Assembly (NCBI GenBank): GCA_947169235.1
Contig: CAMVOY010000025.1
Location: forward strand, 1 to 35,417
Direction: 5' to 3'
From: an uncultured Lachnospiraceae bacterium
Lineage (GTDB): Bacteria; Bacillota; Clostridia; Lachnospirales; Lachnospiraceae
DNA length: 35,417 bases
Positions 8,198-17,205 of the stretch are shown one piece after another. The translations under genes were made by a program, and so were the position numbers. Below the pieces are notes generated by a model. It saw only the letters and a list, made by a program, of their open reading frames with translations. It was not told where the DNA came from and made no database searches. Each line of letters begins with the position of its first letter. Within the stretch, counting starts at the first letter, position 1.

Positions 8198-9169
8198 TCA
8201 GCGTGACAAACGACGTACCAGGTCATAGAGTAACTCGTCGATGTCTTTCTTCATGGCGAGAGCCTCATCGATATCATAGTCAATAAACTCGCCGTCCTTG
8301 TAAGCTACAACTCGATTTGTCTTTCCCTCGATGAGCAGGTCAACCGCCTTTGCTCCAAATGCCGAAGCATAAACACGATCATGACAGGTCGGGTTTCCTC
8401 CTCGCTGCATATGTCCGATAACGGTAGCACGAGTCTCAATACCTGTTGCAGCCTCGATACGCTTTGCGATTCCGTCAGAATCTCCGCAACCCTCAGCATT
8501 GATGACGATATGATGCATCTTTCCAACAGCACGACGACTGAGGATCTTGTCGATGATCTTTGACTCATCACCATCATATCTCTCCGGGATAAGAACATAG
8601 TCTGCACCGCTCGCGATACCGCACCAAAGTGCGATATGACCTGCAGTACGTCCCATAACCTCGATGATGGAGCATCTCTCATGAGAAGCAGATGTATCAC
8701 GGATCTTGTCGATAGCTTCCATAGCAGTGTTCACTGCCGTATCAAATCCGATGGTATACTCGGTACAAGCTATATCAAGATCGATGGTTCCCGGCAGAGC
8801 GATCGTGTTGATGCCGTTCTCTGAAAGCCTCTGTGCTCCCTTAAATGATCCGTCACCCCCGATAACTACGATTCCGTCGATACCTGCTTTTCTCGCATTA
8901 TCAGCTGCGAGTTTCTGTCCCTCAGGAGTCATCATCTCCTTGCATCGTGATGAATTGAGGATGGTACCACCGCGATGCACGATATCAGACACGCTCATCG
9001 TATCCATATCCGTGATCTCTTCCTCGATAAGTCCGAGATATCCTTTGTGGATTCCCTTAACCTTCAATCCATTGTTCAAACCGGCTCTTACAACAGCACG
9101 TATCGCCGCATTCATACCCGGTGCATCACCACCACTTGTCAACACACCGATTGTTTTGATATCACTCAT
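8198..9169 (-). CDS. pfkA: ATP-dependent 6-phosphofructokinase
   Basis: A 323-residue PfkA that phosphorylates fructose 6-phosphate at C1, the committed step of glycolysis. IGVLTSGGDAPGMN is the N-terminal nucleotide loop and GGDGS (104-108) is the ATP-type signature (PPi enzymes have GGDDS). The catalytic region is PGTIDLD (127-132): both aspartates are kept, but the usual Asn between them is Leu. MGRTAGHIAL and the effector-side RATVIGHMQRGGNP are present. TGGAGGTAAAAA precedes the ATG at 9169. It has a strong promoter of its own and follows dnaE. Confidence 0.96.
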   Translation of the reverse strand: MSDIKTIGVLTSGGDAPGMNAAIRAVVRAGLNNGLKVKGIHKGYLGLIEEEITDMDTMSVSDIVHRGGTILNSSRCKEMMTPEGQKLAADNARKAGIDGIVVIGGDGSFKGAQRLSENGINTIALPGTIDLDIACTEYTIGFDTAVNTAMEAIDKIRDTSASHERCSIIEVMGRTAGHIALWCGIASGADYVLIPERYDGDESKIIDKILSRRAVGKMHHIVINAEGCGDSDGIAKRIEAATGIETRATVIGHMQRGGNPTCHDRVYASAFGAKAVDLLIEGKTNRVVAYKDGEFIDYDIDEALAMKKDIDELLYDLVRRLSR

Positions 9170-9233
9170 TTTTTACCTCCATTTACTTCTTACCTTATAT
9201 CCCATCTCGGCTTATTACGCATAAACCTAAGAG

Positions 9234-9262
9234 ATTATACTACATTTTACACATCTTGACAA
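9234..9262 (-). promoter_or_regulatory. pfkA promoter
   Basis: The minus strand carries TTGTCA (9257-9262), a 17-base spacer and TATAAT (9234-9239). It would drive pfkA and probably the secreted Ig-like protein gene. Confidence 0.8.
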
Positions 9263-9293
9263 GTACAAATTTGATTATTTTCGGTAAACTATC

Positions 9294-12200
9294 TCACGCA
9301 TCCTTTACCATCACCGAGTCCTTACCAAAAATATCCCTAAGCTTCGCGATCAGCCCGTCACAAGCACTTGTCGCATGTGCCGCCGAAAGCTGCTTCATTC
9401 TCTGTCCGTCCGCGATATAAACGGTCACCAGATCCTGCCCGTCATACGCATCTATCGTCTTTATCAGCTCGCTCTCGCGCTCCTTGTAGCTATCGATGGT
9501 ATCGAACTTCACCCAGATCATCTTCGGCCGCTCCGTAAAGTCCGTGATAACCGAGGATATCAGCTTCGCATCGCGGTTCAGCTCATGAGAAACCCTTCCT
9601 CGGATCATGAGTTTTTTCCCTTCGGCGAGAAGCATTCTGTACTGCTCATATTGCTTCGGGAACACGATCACCTCTACGTCACCGGTCATGTCTTCCAATG
9701 TTAAAAATGCCATGATCTGATTGCTCTTGGTATTTTTCACTGTGACCTTATTTACGACCCCGGCGATCACGGCCTGCTCATCGTCCTTTGCCACCGGCTC
9801 GGACTCGCCCTCCGAGTCCTCCTCGGAGATTGAAAAATCAACCGCATACCGTGTCACGTGCTTTTTCAGATAATCCATGTCATCATCGAGCGGATGTCCG
9901 CTGATATAAAATCCGATGATATCCTTTTCGAAAGCCAACAGCTCACTCTTGGGATACTCACCCACATTCGGGAACGATATATCCAATACTTCCTGTTCCT
10001 CGGGTTCCATCATATCAAAAAGAGACAGCTGTCCGCTCATCCTTGTTTTCTTTTCGGCATTTGCCGCATCGATGACCTGCATATGAACATGCATCTTTTG
10101 CAGGCGCGTACCCGGAAGCGAGTCCAGGGCTCCGCTTTGTATGAGAGCTTCAATAGTTTTTTTGTTTACCACCGAACCGGGAAGCCTCACGCACAGATCC
10201 TTTAATGATTTGTACGGACCATTTTTCTCTCGTTCATTAACGATCTCATCGACTACGGTTCCGCCGATACCCTTGATCGCAACTAATCCGTAGCGGATCA
10301 CATCCTCCTCATCCCCGGTCTCAGGATCCGTGTACTTGTCCGCCATAAATCTGTATCCGCTCAGATTTACGTCCGGCGGGAGGATCTTTATCCCCTGCTT
10401 TTTGCACTCAGTGAGATAGCGCAGAAACTTGTCCTTCGACTCCATGTAGGAAGTCATCATCGCTGCCATGAAATGGAACGGGAAGTGGCACTTCAGATAA
10501 GCCGTCTGATACGCGACCATCGCATATGCCGCTGCGTGCGACTTGTTAAACGCGTAAGCGGCGAAGCTCATCATCTGATCCCAGAGGCGGTTTGCGACTT
10601 CCTCCGAGATCCCGTTTGCAACACATCCTTTTATTCCCTCGGCCTCACATCCATGCACAAATTTTTCACGCTCAGCCTGCATGACGGAAACTTTTTTCTT
10701 TGACATGGCGCGACGCACGTTGTCGCTCCCACCATATGAGTACCCGGCGAGATCACGCACGATCTGCATGACCTGCTCCTGATAAACTATACATCCGTAG
10801 GTTGGCTTTAGTATCGGCTCGAGCTCCGGTGTCATATATGTTATCTTGTCCTGGTTCTGTTTGCCTTCGATATACTGCGGGATGAAATCCATCGGTCCCG
10901 GGCGGTACAACGAGATACCCGCGATCAGGTCCTCTATGCAATCCGGCTTCAGCCTCTTCATGAAGTTCGTCATGCCTTCACTCTCAAGCTGAAAAATACC
11001 CCCGGTCCGCCCCGATGCGATCAGCTCGAAGACCTTCGGGTCGTCATAATCTATGGCGCGCATATCGGAGACATTGCCCTCCGCTGCGTCACGGATCACG
11101 GTCAGGTTCCGCAGCCCCAGAAAGTCCATCTTTAATAGTCCCTGCTCCTCGAGAAGCGGCGCCTCGTACTGCGTAACAATAACGTCTTCGTCCTTGTCCT
11201 GTGAGACAGCCAAAGGCACATAGTTAAGCACTGCCTCCGGTGCGATCAGAACCCCCGCCGCATGCTTCGTTGTATGTCTGGGCAGTCCCTCAAGTCGCAT
11301 TGACAGATCGACGACCTTTTTTATCATGGGATCATTCTCATAGAACTCCCTGAAGTCCGGGCTCTCCTTCAATCCATCCGCGAGCGGTGAGAACTGAGGT
11401 ATCGTCTTCGTCACCTGCTTCACATACTGCGGCGACAGACCGAACACGCGCCCGACATCACTTACGACCGCACGGCTCTTCAGCGTTCCGATGGCGATGA
11501 TCTGTGCCACATGGTCATGCCCGTATTTTTCACGAACGTAATTAATAACCTCCTCACGCCCCTCAGGCTCGAAATCCACATCGATATCCGGCATCGTGAC
11601 TCGCTCCGGATTGAGGAAACGCTCGAAGATCAGCTGATACTTTATCGGATCCACCAGATCCGTGATCCACAACGTATATGCGACCAGAGATCCCGCTGCC
11701 GATCCACGTCCCGGCCCCACCGGAATGCCATTCTCCCTTGCATACCTGATGAAATCCCACACGATGAGGAAGTAGTCGACAAATCCCATCTCCTCTATTA
11801 TCTTTAACTCGCCCTCGAGCTTTTCTTCATATAAAAATGCCTCGTCACCATATCTTTTTTTCAGACCGTCGTGACAGAGTTCTCTTAAGTACTCCGAAGC
11901 TGTCTTGCCATCGGGCACGTCGAATCTGGGCAGCTTGTATTTGCCGAACTCGATCTCTACATTGCAGCGTTCGGCGATCTTTACAGTGTTTTCGATAGCC
12001 TCGGGAGCATAAGGAAATGCTTCAGCCATCTGCTCAGGACTTTTCAAAAAGAACTGCCTGGGCTCATACCTCATCCTGTCAGCGTCGGTCACCTGCTTTC
12101 TCGTCTGCACGCAGATCAGCACATCATGCGCCTCGGCATCTTCTTCGTAGATATAGTGAACGTCGTTCGTCGCCACCAGATCGATCCCGAGCTCATTATG

Positions 12201-12779
12201 CAGGCGCATAAGTCCCTGATTGACCATCTTCTGATCAGGCATCCCGTGATCCTGCAGCTCCAGAAAGAAGTTTTCTTTTCCAAAAATCTCAACAAACCTG
12301 TTCGCCTCAGTCCGTGCCTCCTCATACAGATCTCTCTTCAGATACATGGGTATGATTCCTGCGAGACAGGCGCTGCAACAGATCAGTCCTTCGTGGTAAC
12401 GCTCCATCAGCTCATAGTCGATACGCGGCTTGGAATAAAAGCCCTCCGTGTAACCGAGCGTTACGAGCTTCATGAGATTTTTATATCCGGTATTATTTTC
12501 AGCGAGGAGGATAAGGTGGTTGTAACGACCGTGCTCCTCACTTTTTTCCTTGTCAAAACGTGACGTCGGCGCCACGTATACCTCACAACCGATGATCGGA
12601 TGGATTCCCTGATTCAGGCACTCTCTGTAAAAATGGATCACACCGAACATGTTACCGTGATCGGTTATCGCGAGATGCTTCATCCCCAGTTCAGCCGTAC
12701 GCGAAACAAGCTCGGAGACGCGACATGCGCCGTCGAGCAGACTGTATCCCGTATGCACGTGGAGATGTACGAAATCCAT
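9294..12779 (-). CDS. dnaE: DNA polymerase III alpha subunit, DnaE type
   Basis: A 1161-residue C-family replicative polymerase. An N-terminal PHP domain (about 1-280) keeps the metal-binding pattern: HLHVHTGYSLLDG, ITDHGN (D40, H41), GCEVYV (E66), H88 and the later DVHYI. Conservation of these residues is compatible with an active PHP nuclease, as shown for some other DnaE proteins. The catalytic palm has PDIDVDFEPEGREEVI with the two metal aspartates, and KMDFLGLRNLTVI supplies the third. A helix-hairpin-helix region (YGLVAIKGIGG) and an OB fold (VIAGVVNKVTVKN to LMIRGRVS) follow. Low-GC Gram-positives usually also have PolC elsewhere. Start: AAAGGATAAAAA before the ATG at 12779. Confidence 0.96.
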   Translation of the reverse strand: MDFVHLHVHTGYSLLDGACRVSELVSRTAELGMKHLAITDHGNMFGVIHFYRECLNQGIHPIIGCEVYVAPTSRFDKEKSEEHGRYNHLILLAENNTGYKNLMKLVTLGYTEGFYSKPRIDYELMERYHEGLICCSACLAGIIPMYLKRDLYEEARTEANRFVEIFGKENFFLELQDHGMPDQKMVNQGLMRLHNELGIDLVATNDVHYIYEEDAEAHDVLICVQTRKQVTDADRMRYEPRQFFLKSPEQMAEAFPYAPEAIENTVKIAERCNVEIEFGKYKLPRFDVPDGKTASEYLRELCHDGLKKRYGDEAFLYEEKLEGELKIIEEMGFVDYFLIVWDFIRYARENGIPVGPGRGSAAGSLVAYTLWITDLVDPIKYQLIFERFLNPERVTMPDIDVDFEPEGREEVINYVREKYGHDHVAQIIAIGTLKSRAVVSDVGRVFGLSPQYVKQVTKTIPQFSPLADGLKESPDFREFYENDPMIKKVVDLSMRLEGLPRHTTKHAAGVLIAPEAVLNYVPLAVSQDKDEDVIVTQYEAPLLEEQGLLKMDFLGLRNLTVIRDAAEGNVSDMRAIDYDDPKVFELIASGRTGGIFQLESEGMTNFMKRLKPDCIEDLIAGISLYRPGPMDFIPQYIEGKQNQDKITYMTPELEPILKPTYGCIVYQEQVMQIVRDLAGYSYGGSDNVRRAMSKKKVSVMQAEREKFVHGCEAEGIKGCVANGISEEVANRLWDQMMSFAAYAFNKSHAAAYAMVAYQTAYLKCHFPFHFMAAMMTSYMESKDKFLRYLTECKKQGIKILPPDVNLSGYRFMADKYTDPETGDEEDVIRYGLVAIKGIGGTVVDEIVNEREKNGPYKSLKDLCVRLPGSVVNKKTIEALIQSGALDSLPGTRLQKMHVHMQVIDAANAEKKTRMSGQLSLFDMMEPEEQEVLDISFPNVGEYPKSELLAFEKDIIGFYISGHPLDDDMDYLKKHVTRYAVDFSISEEDSEGESEPVAKDDEQAVIAGVVNKVTVKNTKSNQIMAFLTLEDMTGDVEVIVFPKQYEQYRMLLAEGKKLMIRGRVSHELNRDAKLISSVITDFTERPKMIWVKFDTIDSYKERESELIKTIDAYDGQDLVTVYIADGQRMKQLSAAHATSACDGLIAKLRDIFGKDSVMVKDA

Positions 12780-12862
12780 TTTTTATCCTTTCATAAACAG
12801 ACCGGGTATCGACCGCGATGGCAGATACCTTAAGACAGAACACCTGTGTTGGTTGCGATGGC

Positions 12863-12893
12863 AAAAAAAGGGCCGACTGACCCGACCCCTTTC
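12863..12893 (-). terminator. Probable terminator after the crh-like gene
   Basis: On the minus strand an imperfect GC-rich hairpin (AAGGGGTC...GGCCCTT) is followed by a run of seven T (12863-12869), 37 bp past the stop at 12930. It would end the hprK-to-crh transcript before dnaE. Confidence 0.7.
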
Positions 12894-12929
12894 CAAAATA
12901 TCTGATACCGATCTTTTATATAAAGTAGT

Positions 12930-13181
12930 TTAATTCGACGTCAAAAACTCCTCCAAACGAGCGAGCGCTTCATCTTCATCCTCACCGTCGATATGAACAC
13001 CGATCGGCTCTCCGGGGACGAGACCGAAGTTCAGCATTCCCATGATACTCTTTGCATTTGCAGTCTTTTCATTTTTGGTAAAGCTGATATGGCTTTTAAA
13101 CTGACTGGCTATCTGAACCAGCATGGGGACCGCGCGTTCCGCTTCCTTTTTCTGTACAAATGTAATACTCTTATCCTTCAC
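12930..13181 (-). CDS. crh: HPr-like protein lacking the PTS histidine (Crh-like)
   Basis: An 83-residue HPr-fold protein. The regulatory serine is kept in AKSIMGM (Ser45, equivalent to HPr Ser46), the target of HPr kinase. The usual phosphate-carrying His15 motif (G[LI]HARPA) is replaced by KEAERAVP, with no histidine. That pattern is the definition of Crh, a catabolite co-repressor of CcpA that cannot carry PTS phosphate. Position supports this: Crh lies directly after whiA in Bacillus. The start is the GTG at 13181, overlapping the whiA stop (GTGA) with an AAGGAGAGA site. hprK lies upstream in the same cluster. Confidence 0.85.
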   Translation of the reverse strand: MKDKSITFVQKKEAERAVPMLVQIASQFKSHISFTKNEKTANAKSIMGMLNFGLVPGEPIGVHIDGEDEDEALARLEEFLTSN

Positions 13182-14083
13182 TTTCTCTCTCCTTTATCTT
13201 TCATTTCGCCTGCCCGAAGCTCAGCTGCCATCTCACTCAGTCTTCTCAATCTGTGATTAACAGCCGACTTACCAAGCGGCGGATCCATCATCTCTCCGAG
13301 CTCCTTCAAACTTACGTCCGGATACTCAAGCCTGGTTTCGGCGATCCCTGCCAAAGACTCCGAAAGCTGATCAAAGCCTATGGTCTCACGGATGTATTCG
13401 ATCTCCTCTACCTGTCTTGAAGAAGCGTTTATCGTCTTTTTTATGTTGGCGGCCTCACAGTTTACCTGCCTGTTTATGCGACCTCTGACTTCCTTGACGA
13501 TACGCGCGTTCTCGAACTCCATAAGAGCGACTGTCGCTCCGACGAGCCCCAGAAAATCTACTACCTTCTGACCTTCCTTTAAATAAAGAACGTAATTGCC
13601 TTTGCGCTCTGTTATCTTTCCTTCTATATCAAAAGATTTTAAGATCTCATTTATGAATAATGCCTTCTCATGAGTTCTGGTCACTATCTCGAGCTGATAA
13701 TGCCCCTCGGGATCGGTAACCGTCCCCGCTGCCAGAAACCATCCTCTTAAATATGCTCTCTTGCAGCATTCTCTTTCAAGGATCTCATCCTTCATAAGAT
13801 CAGTAAGGATTCGGGATCCTCCGGTCTCAACACTCACTCTGTTTTCATGCTCGATGCGATCGATGACCGGATTCGCATTATAAGCTTTGCTTAGAAGACT
13901 ATAACATTTTTCAGGAATTGTCAAGCCTTCAGATAAAACGGAAAAAACGTTCTCATCCTGTTTTTTGTGATAACAGCCCTCATACAGCGCCCTCAGCTCC
14001 GCTTTTCGGCAATGGCGCCCTTTACTGATATGCTCAGCCAGCTCGCTTCTGACCTTGCTTGCAAACGATCTGCTTTCTTCCAT
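13178..14083 (-). CDS. whiA: WhiA, sporulation/cell-division DNA-binding protein
   Basis: A 301-residue WhiA. The family joins a degenerate LAGLIDADG homing-endonuclease fold to a C-terminal helix-turn-helix, and acts in sporulation in actinomycetes and in division or chromosome segregation in Bacillus. Visible parts are FASKVRSELAEH at the start, the fold core RAYLRGWFLAAGTVTDPEGHYQLEI and the HTH region VSLKELGEMMDPPLGKSAVN with HRLRRLSEMA. The start at 14083 is chosen because GGAGG lies 5 bases upstream; two in-frame ATGs further up (M1, M5) include the ribosome site itself. In Bacillus, yvcK lies between rapZ and whiA; it is absent here. Confidence 0.94.
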   Translation of the reverse strand: MEESRSFASKVRSELAEHISKGRHCRKAELRALYEGCYHKKQDENVFSVLSEGLTIPEKCYSLLSKAYNANPVIDRIEHENRVSVETGGSRILTDLMKDEILERECCKRAYLRGWFLAAGTVTDPEGHYQLEIVTRTHEKALFINEILKSFDIEGKITERKGNYVLYLKEGQKVVDFLGLVGATVALMEFENARIVKEVRGRINRQVNCEAANIKKTINASSRQVEEIEYIRETIGFDQLSESLAGIAETRLEYPDVSLKELGEMMDPPLGKSAVNHRLRRLSEMAAELRAGEMKDKGERK

Positions 14084-14136
14084 ACCATCCTCCATGCCGG
14101 CTCGCATACATCACACGGCTCGGCATCATGGCTCCT

Positions 14137-15075
14137 TTATCTCATCAGATCACCCTGTTTCCTGATTCTATCTCTGTCGATATCTCTGTGATCCTTCTTG
14201 CATCCAAATTCACTACTCTTGTAGTATTTATATAATTCGTTGGCAAATGTCACCGATCTGTGCTTGCCTCCGGTACATCCCACAGCCACTACCAGACCCG
14301 TTTTGCCCTCGATCCTGTAGTTCGGGATCAAAAAGTCTATGAGCCCCGTCAGCTTCTCAAGAAACTCCTTTGCGACTTCAGAATCCATTACGAAATTTGA
14401 TACCTCTGCATCATTTCCCGTCAACGGCTTCAGCTCGTCAACATAGTATGGATTCGGCAAAAATCTCACGTCAAAGACTAAATCGGCATCCGTCGGGATC
14501 CCGTATTTGTATCCGAAAGAAACGAACGTCAGGTAGAAGTTACAGTATCTCTCGTCTCCTGCGAACTTCCTGTCTATCTCCTGTTTCAGATCCCTGACAA
14601 GAAGGGAAGATGTATCGAGCACCACATCCGCTTTTTTCCTCAGCGGCATGAGCATGGTCCTCTCATCCTCTATGGCATCTCCGACCCTTTCACTCTGACC
14701 CTCGGCGTCGAGACTCAGTCTCGACAGCGGATGGATCCTTCTGGTCTCCTTGTATCTTTTTATTAAGACAGCAGTAGAAGCCTCCAAAAAAATGATCTCA
14801 ATCGCATATCCCAGCTGTCTGAACTCATCTACCTTTTCAAGAGTCTCCTTAAGCTTTTCCTTTCCTCTGGACTTACCTCTGAACTCAATCCCTCTGATAT
14901 CAAGCCCGACAGCGATCTTTCCCTCCAGCTCATTTGAATCATTCGCAAGCTGTAGAAAAGTCGAGATCAACTCCGCCGGCAGGTTGTCCACGCAGTAATA
15001 CCCGTCGTCCTCAAGTATTTTCATCACGGAGCTTTTCCCGGCCCCGCTAAGTCCGCTAACAATCACACAGCGCAT
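14137..15075 (-). CDS. rapZ: RapZ/YvcJ family nucleotide-binding protein
   Basis: A 312-residue P-loop protein. The Walker A GLSGAGKS is at 8-15 and DDGYYCVDNLP follows, as in all RapZ/YvcJ proteins. The C-terminal domain includes SFGYKYGIPTDADLVFDVRF, FLPNPYY and the phosphate-binding GCTGGKHRSVTFA. In Escherichia coli RapZ is an adaptor for RNase E cleavage of the GlmZ sRNA, controlling amino-sugar synthesis; in Bacillus YvcJ binds GTP and has a less defined role. Neighbours murB and whiA fit a link with wall synthesis and growth. Ribosome site AGGAGAAACTC before the ATG. Confidence 0.94.
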   Translation of the reverse strand: MRCVIVSGLSGAGKSSVMKILEDDGYYCVDNLPAELISTFLQLANDSNELEGKIAVGLDIRGIEFRGKSRGKEKLKETLEKVDEFRQLGYAIEIIFLEASTAVLIKRYKETRRIHPLSRLSLDAEGQSERVGDAIEDERTMLMPLRKKADVVLDTSSLLVRDLKQEIDRKFAGDERYCNFYLTFVSFGYKYGIPTDADLVFDVRFLPNPYYVDELKPLTGNDAEVSNFVMDSEVAKEFLEKLTGLIDFLIPNYRIEGKTGLVVAVGCTGGKHRSVTFANELYKYYKSSEFGCKKDHRDIDRDRIRKQGDLMR

Positions 15076-15126
15076 GAGTTTCTCCTATCTTTAATACTTT
15101 TCCACATGGCATGTAGCACAGTTTCT

Positions 15127-15282
15127 GAGCCCATATAGGGCAGGTTTGATCTGTCATGCGAGGGGCCTGTCGCGAACGCCGGTGCGTAGGTCTGGTCTTT
15201 TCAGACCATGCACCGCTGCGTTCGGGAATGGTGCAAACGGAGCCCCGAGCAGACAGATCAGAACCTACCGCCTATTGGGCTC
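15127..15282 (+). repeat. Large hairpin element, copy B (divergent)
   Basis: The outer arms start GAGCCCA and end TGGGCTC and include TGATCTGTC/GACAGATCA. Inside are GGGGC/GCCCC, a helix CGAACGC/GCGTTCG, GGTGC/GCACC and a GGTCTG/CAGACC tip. The architecture matches copies A, C, D and E, but the A-rich tail is replaced by GGAATGGTGCAAACGGAGCC. It lies between rapZ and murB and reaches into the murB stop codon. It shares the TAGGGCAGGTTTGAT segment with the 86-bp repeats at 30845-31102. Confidence 0.7.
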
Positions 15283-16172
15283 TAGAAAATATCTAAATCC
15301 CAGGAAAAGTCCCCTATCATGCGAACCTCCGTCTCCAGCTCGACTCCGAACTTCTCCTTCACTATCCGCTTCACATGCTGGATCAACGAGTGTATCTCAC
15401 TCGCTGTAGCATTCCCTCTGTTAATGATAAACCCACAATGCTTCTCACTCACCTGAGCATCACCGATCCTATAGCCTCTCAACCCTGCATCCTCGATGAG
15501 CTTCCCGGCGAAATATCCCTCAGGCCTCTTGAACGTCGACCCCGCCGAAGCAAACTCCAATGGCTGCTTCTCACGGCGTCTCTCATTAAGCTCCTTCATA
15601 TGAGCCATGATCTCCTCAGTAGATCCCGGCCTGAACTCAAACGTCCCCGAGAGGACGACCCACTTCTTTTCCATAAGGATACTATGTCTGTAAGACAGCT
15701 GTAGTTCATCTGCAGTGACCGTCTTCAGTTCACCTTTTTCGGTCATCACAGTGATCTCTCTCAGGCAGTCTTTGATCTCTCCGTCATATGCACCGGCGTT
15801 CATAACGATCGCACCTCCGACAGTGCCCGGTATCCCTCCGGCAAAAGCGAAGCCGTCAAGCCCGAGTCTGGCAAGACGCGATGCCATCGACGAAAGCTTC
15901 ATGCCGGCCTTAACGGTGATCCTGTTTCCCATATGGACCGACATCTCGGAAAAGCTCTCTCCGATCTCTATAACCACTCCGTGGAACTCTCTGTCAGCAA
16001 AAAGAAGGTTGCTGCCGTTTCCCACTATCATAAAAGGGAGCTGTCTCGCATCGGCGAAATCCAGCGCCGCACGTACCTCCCCCGTATTCTCGGGGATCAG
16101 GTAGTATCTGGCGGGACCTCCCACACGGAAAGTCGTATGACGACTTAACAGCTCCTGCTCTTTCGTTATCAT
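15282..16172 (-). CDS. murB: UDP-N-acetylenolpyruvoylglucosamine reductase
   Basis: A 296-residue FAD enzyme that reduces UDP-GlcNAc-enolpyruvate to UDP-MurNAc in peptidoglycan synthesis. It begins almost directly at the FAD domain (LSRHTTFRVGGPARY), keeps GNGSNLLFAD and GFAFAGGIPGTVGGAI, and has the active-site YRHS (161-164) and proton-donor serine in SAGSTFKRP (Ser212). An in-frame TAA directly precedes the ATG, so the short N-terminus is genuine; most homologues have 10-20 more residues there. AAAGGAGCAGGG is the ribosome site. It lies 72 bp past the glucokinase gene and probably belongs to the hprK transcript. Confidence 0.95.
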   Translation of the reverse strand: MITKEQELLSRHTTFRVGGPARYYLIPENTGEVRAALDFADARQLPFMIVGNGSNLLFADREFHGVVIEIGESFSEMSVHMGNRITVKAGMKLSSMASRLARLGLDGFAFAGGIPGTVGGAIVMNAGAYDGEIKDCLREITVMTEKGELKTVTADELQLSYRHSILMEKKWVVLSGTFEFRPGSTEEIMAHMKELNERRREKQPLEFASAGSTFKRPEGYFAGKLIEDAGLRGYRIGDAQVSEKHCGFIINRGNATASEIHSLIQHVKRIVKEKFGVELETEVRMIGDFSWDLDIF

Positions 16173-16244
16173 TTACCCTGCTCCTTTACGCATGAGACCA
16201 AATACATGCGATACATGCATCCGCGACGATCTCACGCTATTCGC

Positions 16245-17192
16245 TCACTGTTCAATTACCAATCTTGCCGCGCCGTATATACCGGCGTCGTTTCCGAGCT
16301 CAGCAAGCCTGAACTCTTTGTTCTGAAGAGCAAACATAACATGGTCACTGTAATATCTCTTTATCACTTCAAGAATGATATCTCCGGCCTTCGAAACTCC
16401 TCCGCCGATGACGAATGCCTCAGGATCCACAACCTGAGCCACATTTGCAAGTCCGAGTCCGAGAACTCTTCCGAACTCCTCGACAACCTCCATGCAGTAC
16501 TCATCCTTTTCCTTCGCACCGTCAAAGATGGCTTTTGCAGTTATCTCCTGCAGATCATTAAGACATGAATCCTCGAGCTTTGCTGCTCCCGGATGGAGTT
16601 TGTTTGTCGCCATGCGCACGATACCCGTTGCTGAAGCATACTGCTCAAGACAGCCTCTGCCGCCACAATTACACAGATCCTCCTCATCCTCGGAACGCAC
16701 CTTCAGATGACCGATCTCGCCGCCGGCCCCCATTGCTCCGGTAAGGATCTTGCCGCGGACGATGATACCTCCGCCGACTCCGGTACCAAGAGTTACCATA
16801 ACTATCGAATCAAAGCCTCTTCCGCCGCCCTTCCACATCTCACCGAGTGCGGCTATATTTGCATCATTGGCCACATGGACATTTTCAACTCCGGTGAGGG
16901 ACGCGAGATCATTTTTCGCGGAAAAAACACCCCAACCGAGGTTTGCGCACTTAAGTACGACACCGTCGTCAGTAACAGGCCCCGGTACTCCCATACCGAT
17001 TCCCTTGATCTGTCCGCCGAGCGCTTCTTTTTTATTCGTGATACTCTTTACGATATCCGGAAGAATATTTACCCCGGCATCCTCAGTTCTGGTCGGGATC
17101 TCCCATTTTTCCAGAAGCTCTCCCTCCTCTGAAAAGAGTCCCATTTTTACTGTCGTCCCTCCGACATCTACACCGATATAATAGTTTGCCAT
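16245..17192 (-). CDS. glcK: ROK-family glucokinase
   Basis: A 315-residue sugar kinase, most likely phosphorylating glucose at C6. GVDVGGTTVKMGLF (7-20) is the phosphate-binding loop, VANDANIAALGE carries the catalytic Asp110, GTGVGGGIIV is the second phosphate motif, and GGEIGH (158-162) leads into the zinc cluster CNCGGRGCLE (174-183) that defines ROK proteins. No DNA-binding domain is present, so this is a kinase rather than a ROK repressor. It starts 12 bp after hprK with AGGAGGAATAT before the ATG. Pairing with hprK and the Crh-like protein suits control by internal sugar. Confidence 0.93.
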   Translation of the reverse strand: MANYYIGVDVGGTTVKMGLFSEEGELLEKWEIPTRTEDAGVNILPDIVKSITNKKEALGGQIKGIGMGVPGPVTDDGVVLKCANLGWGVFSAKNDLASLTGVENVHVANDANIAALGEMWKGGGRGFDSIVMVTLGTGVGGGIIVRGKILTGAMGAGGEIGHLKVRSEDEEDLCNCGGRGCLEQYASATGIVRMATNKLHPGAAKLEDSCLNDLQEITAKAIFDGAKEKDEYCMEVVEEFGRVLGLGLANVAQVVDPEAFVIGGGVSKAGDIILEVIKRYYSDHVMFALQNKEFRLAELGNDAGIYGAARLVIEQ

Positions 17193-17205
17193 ATATTCCT
17201 CCTAA

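Noticed and set aside
15127-15282. Element B as a simple Rho-independent terminator of murB
   Set aside because: The hairpin is far too long and is not followed by a T run on the minus strand.
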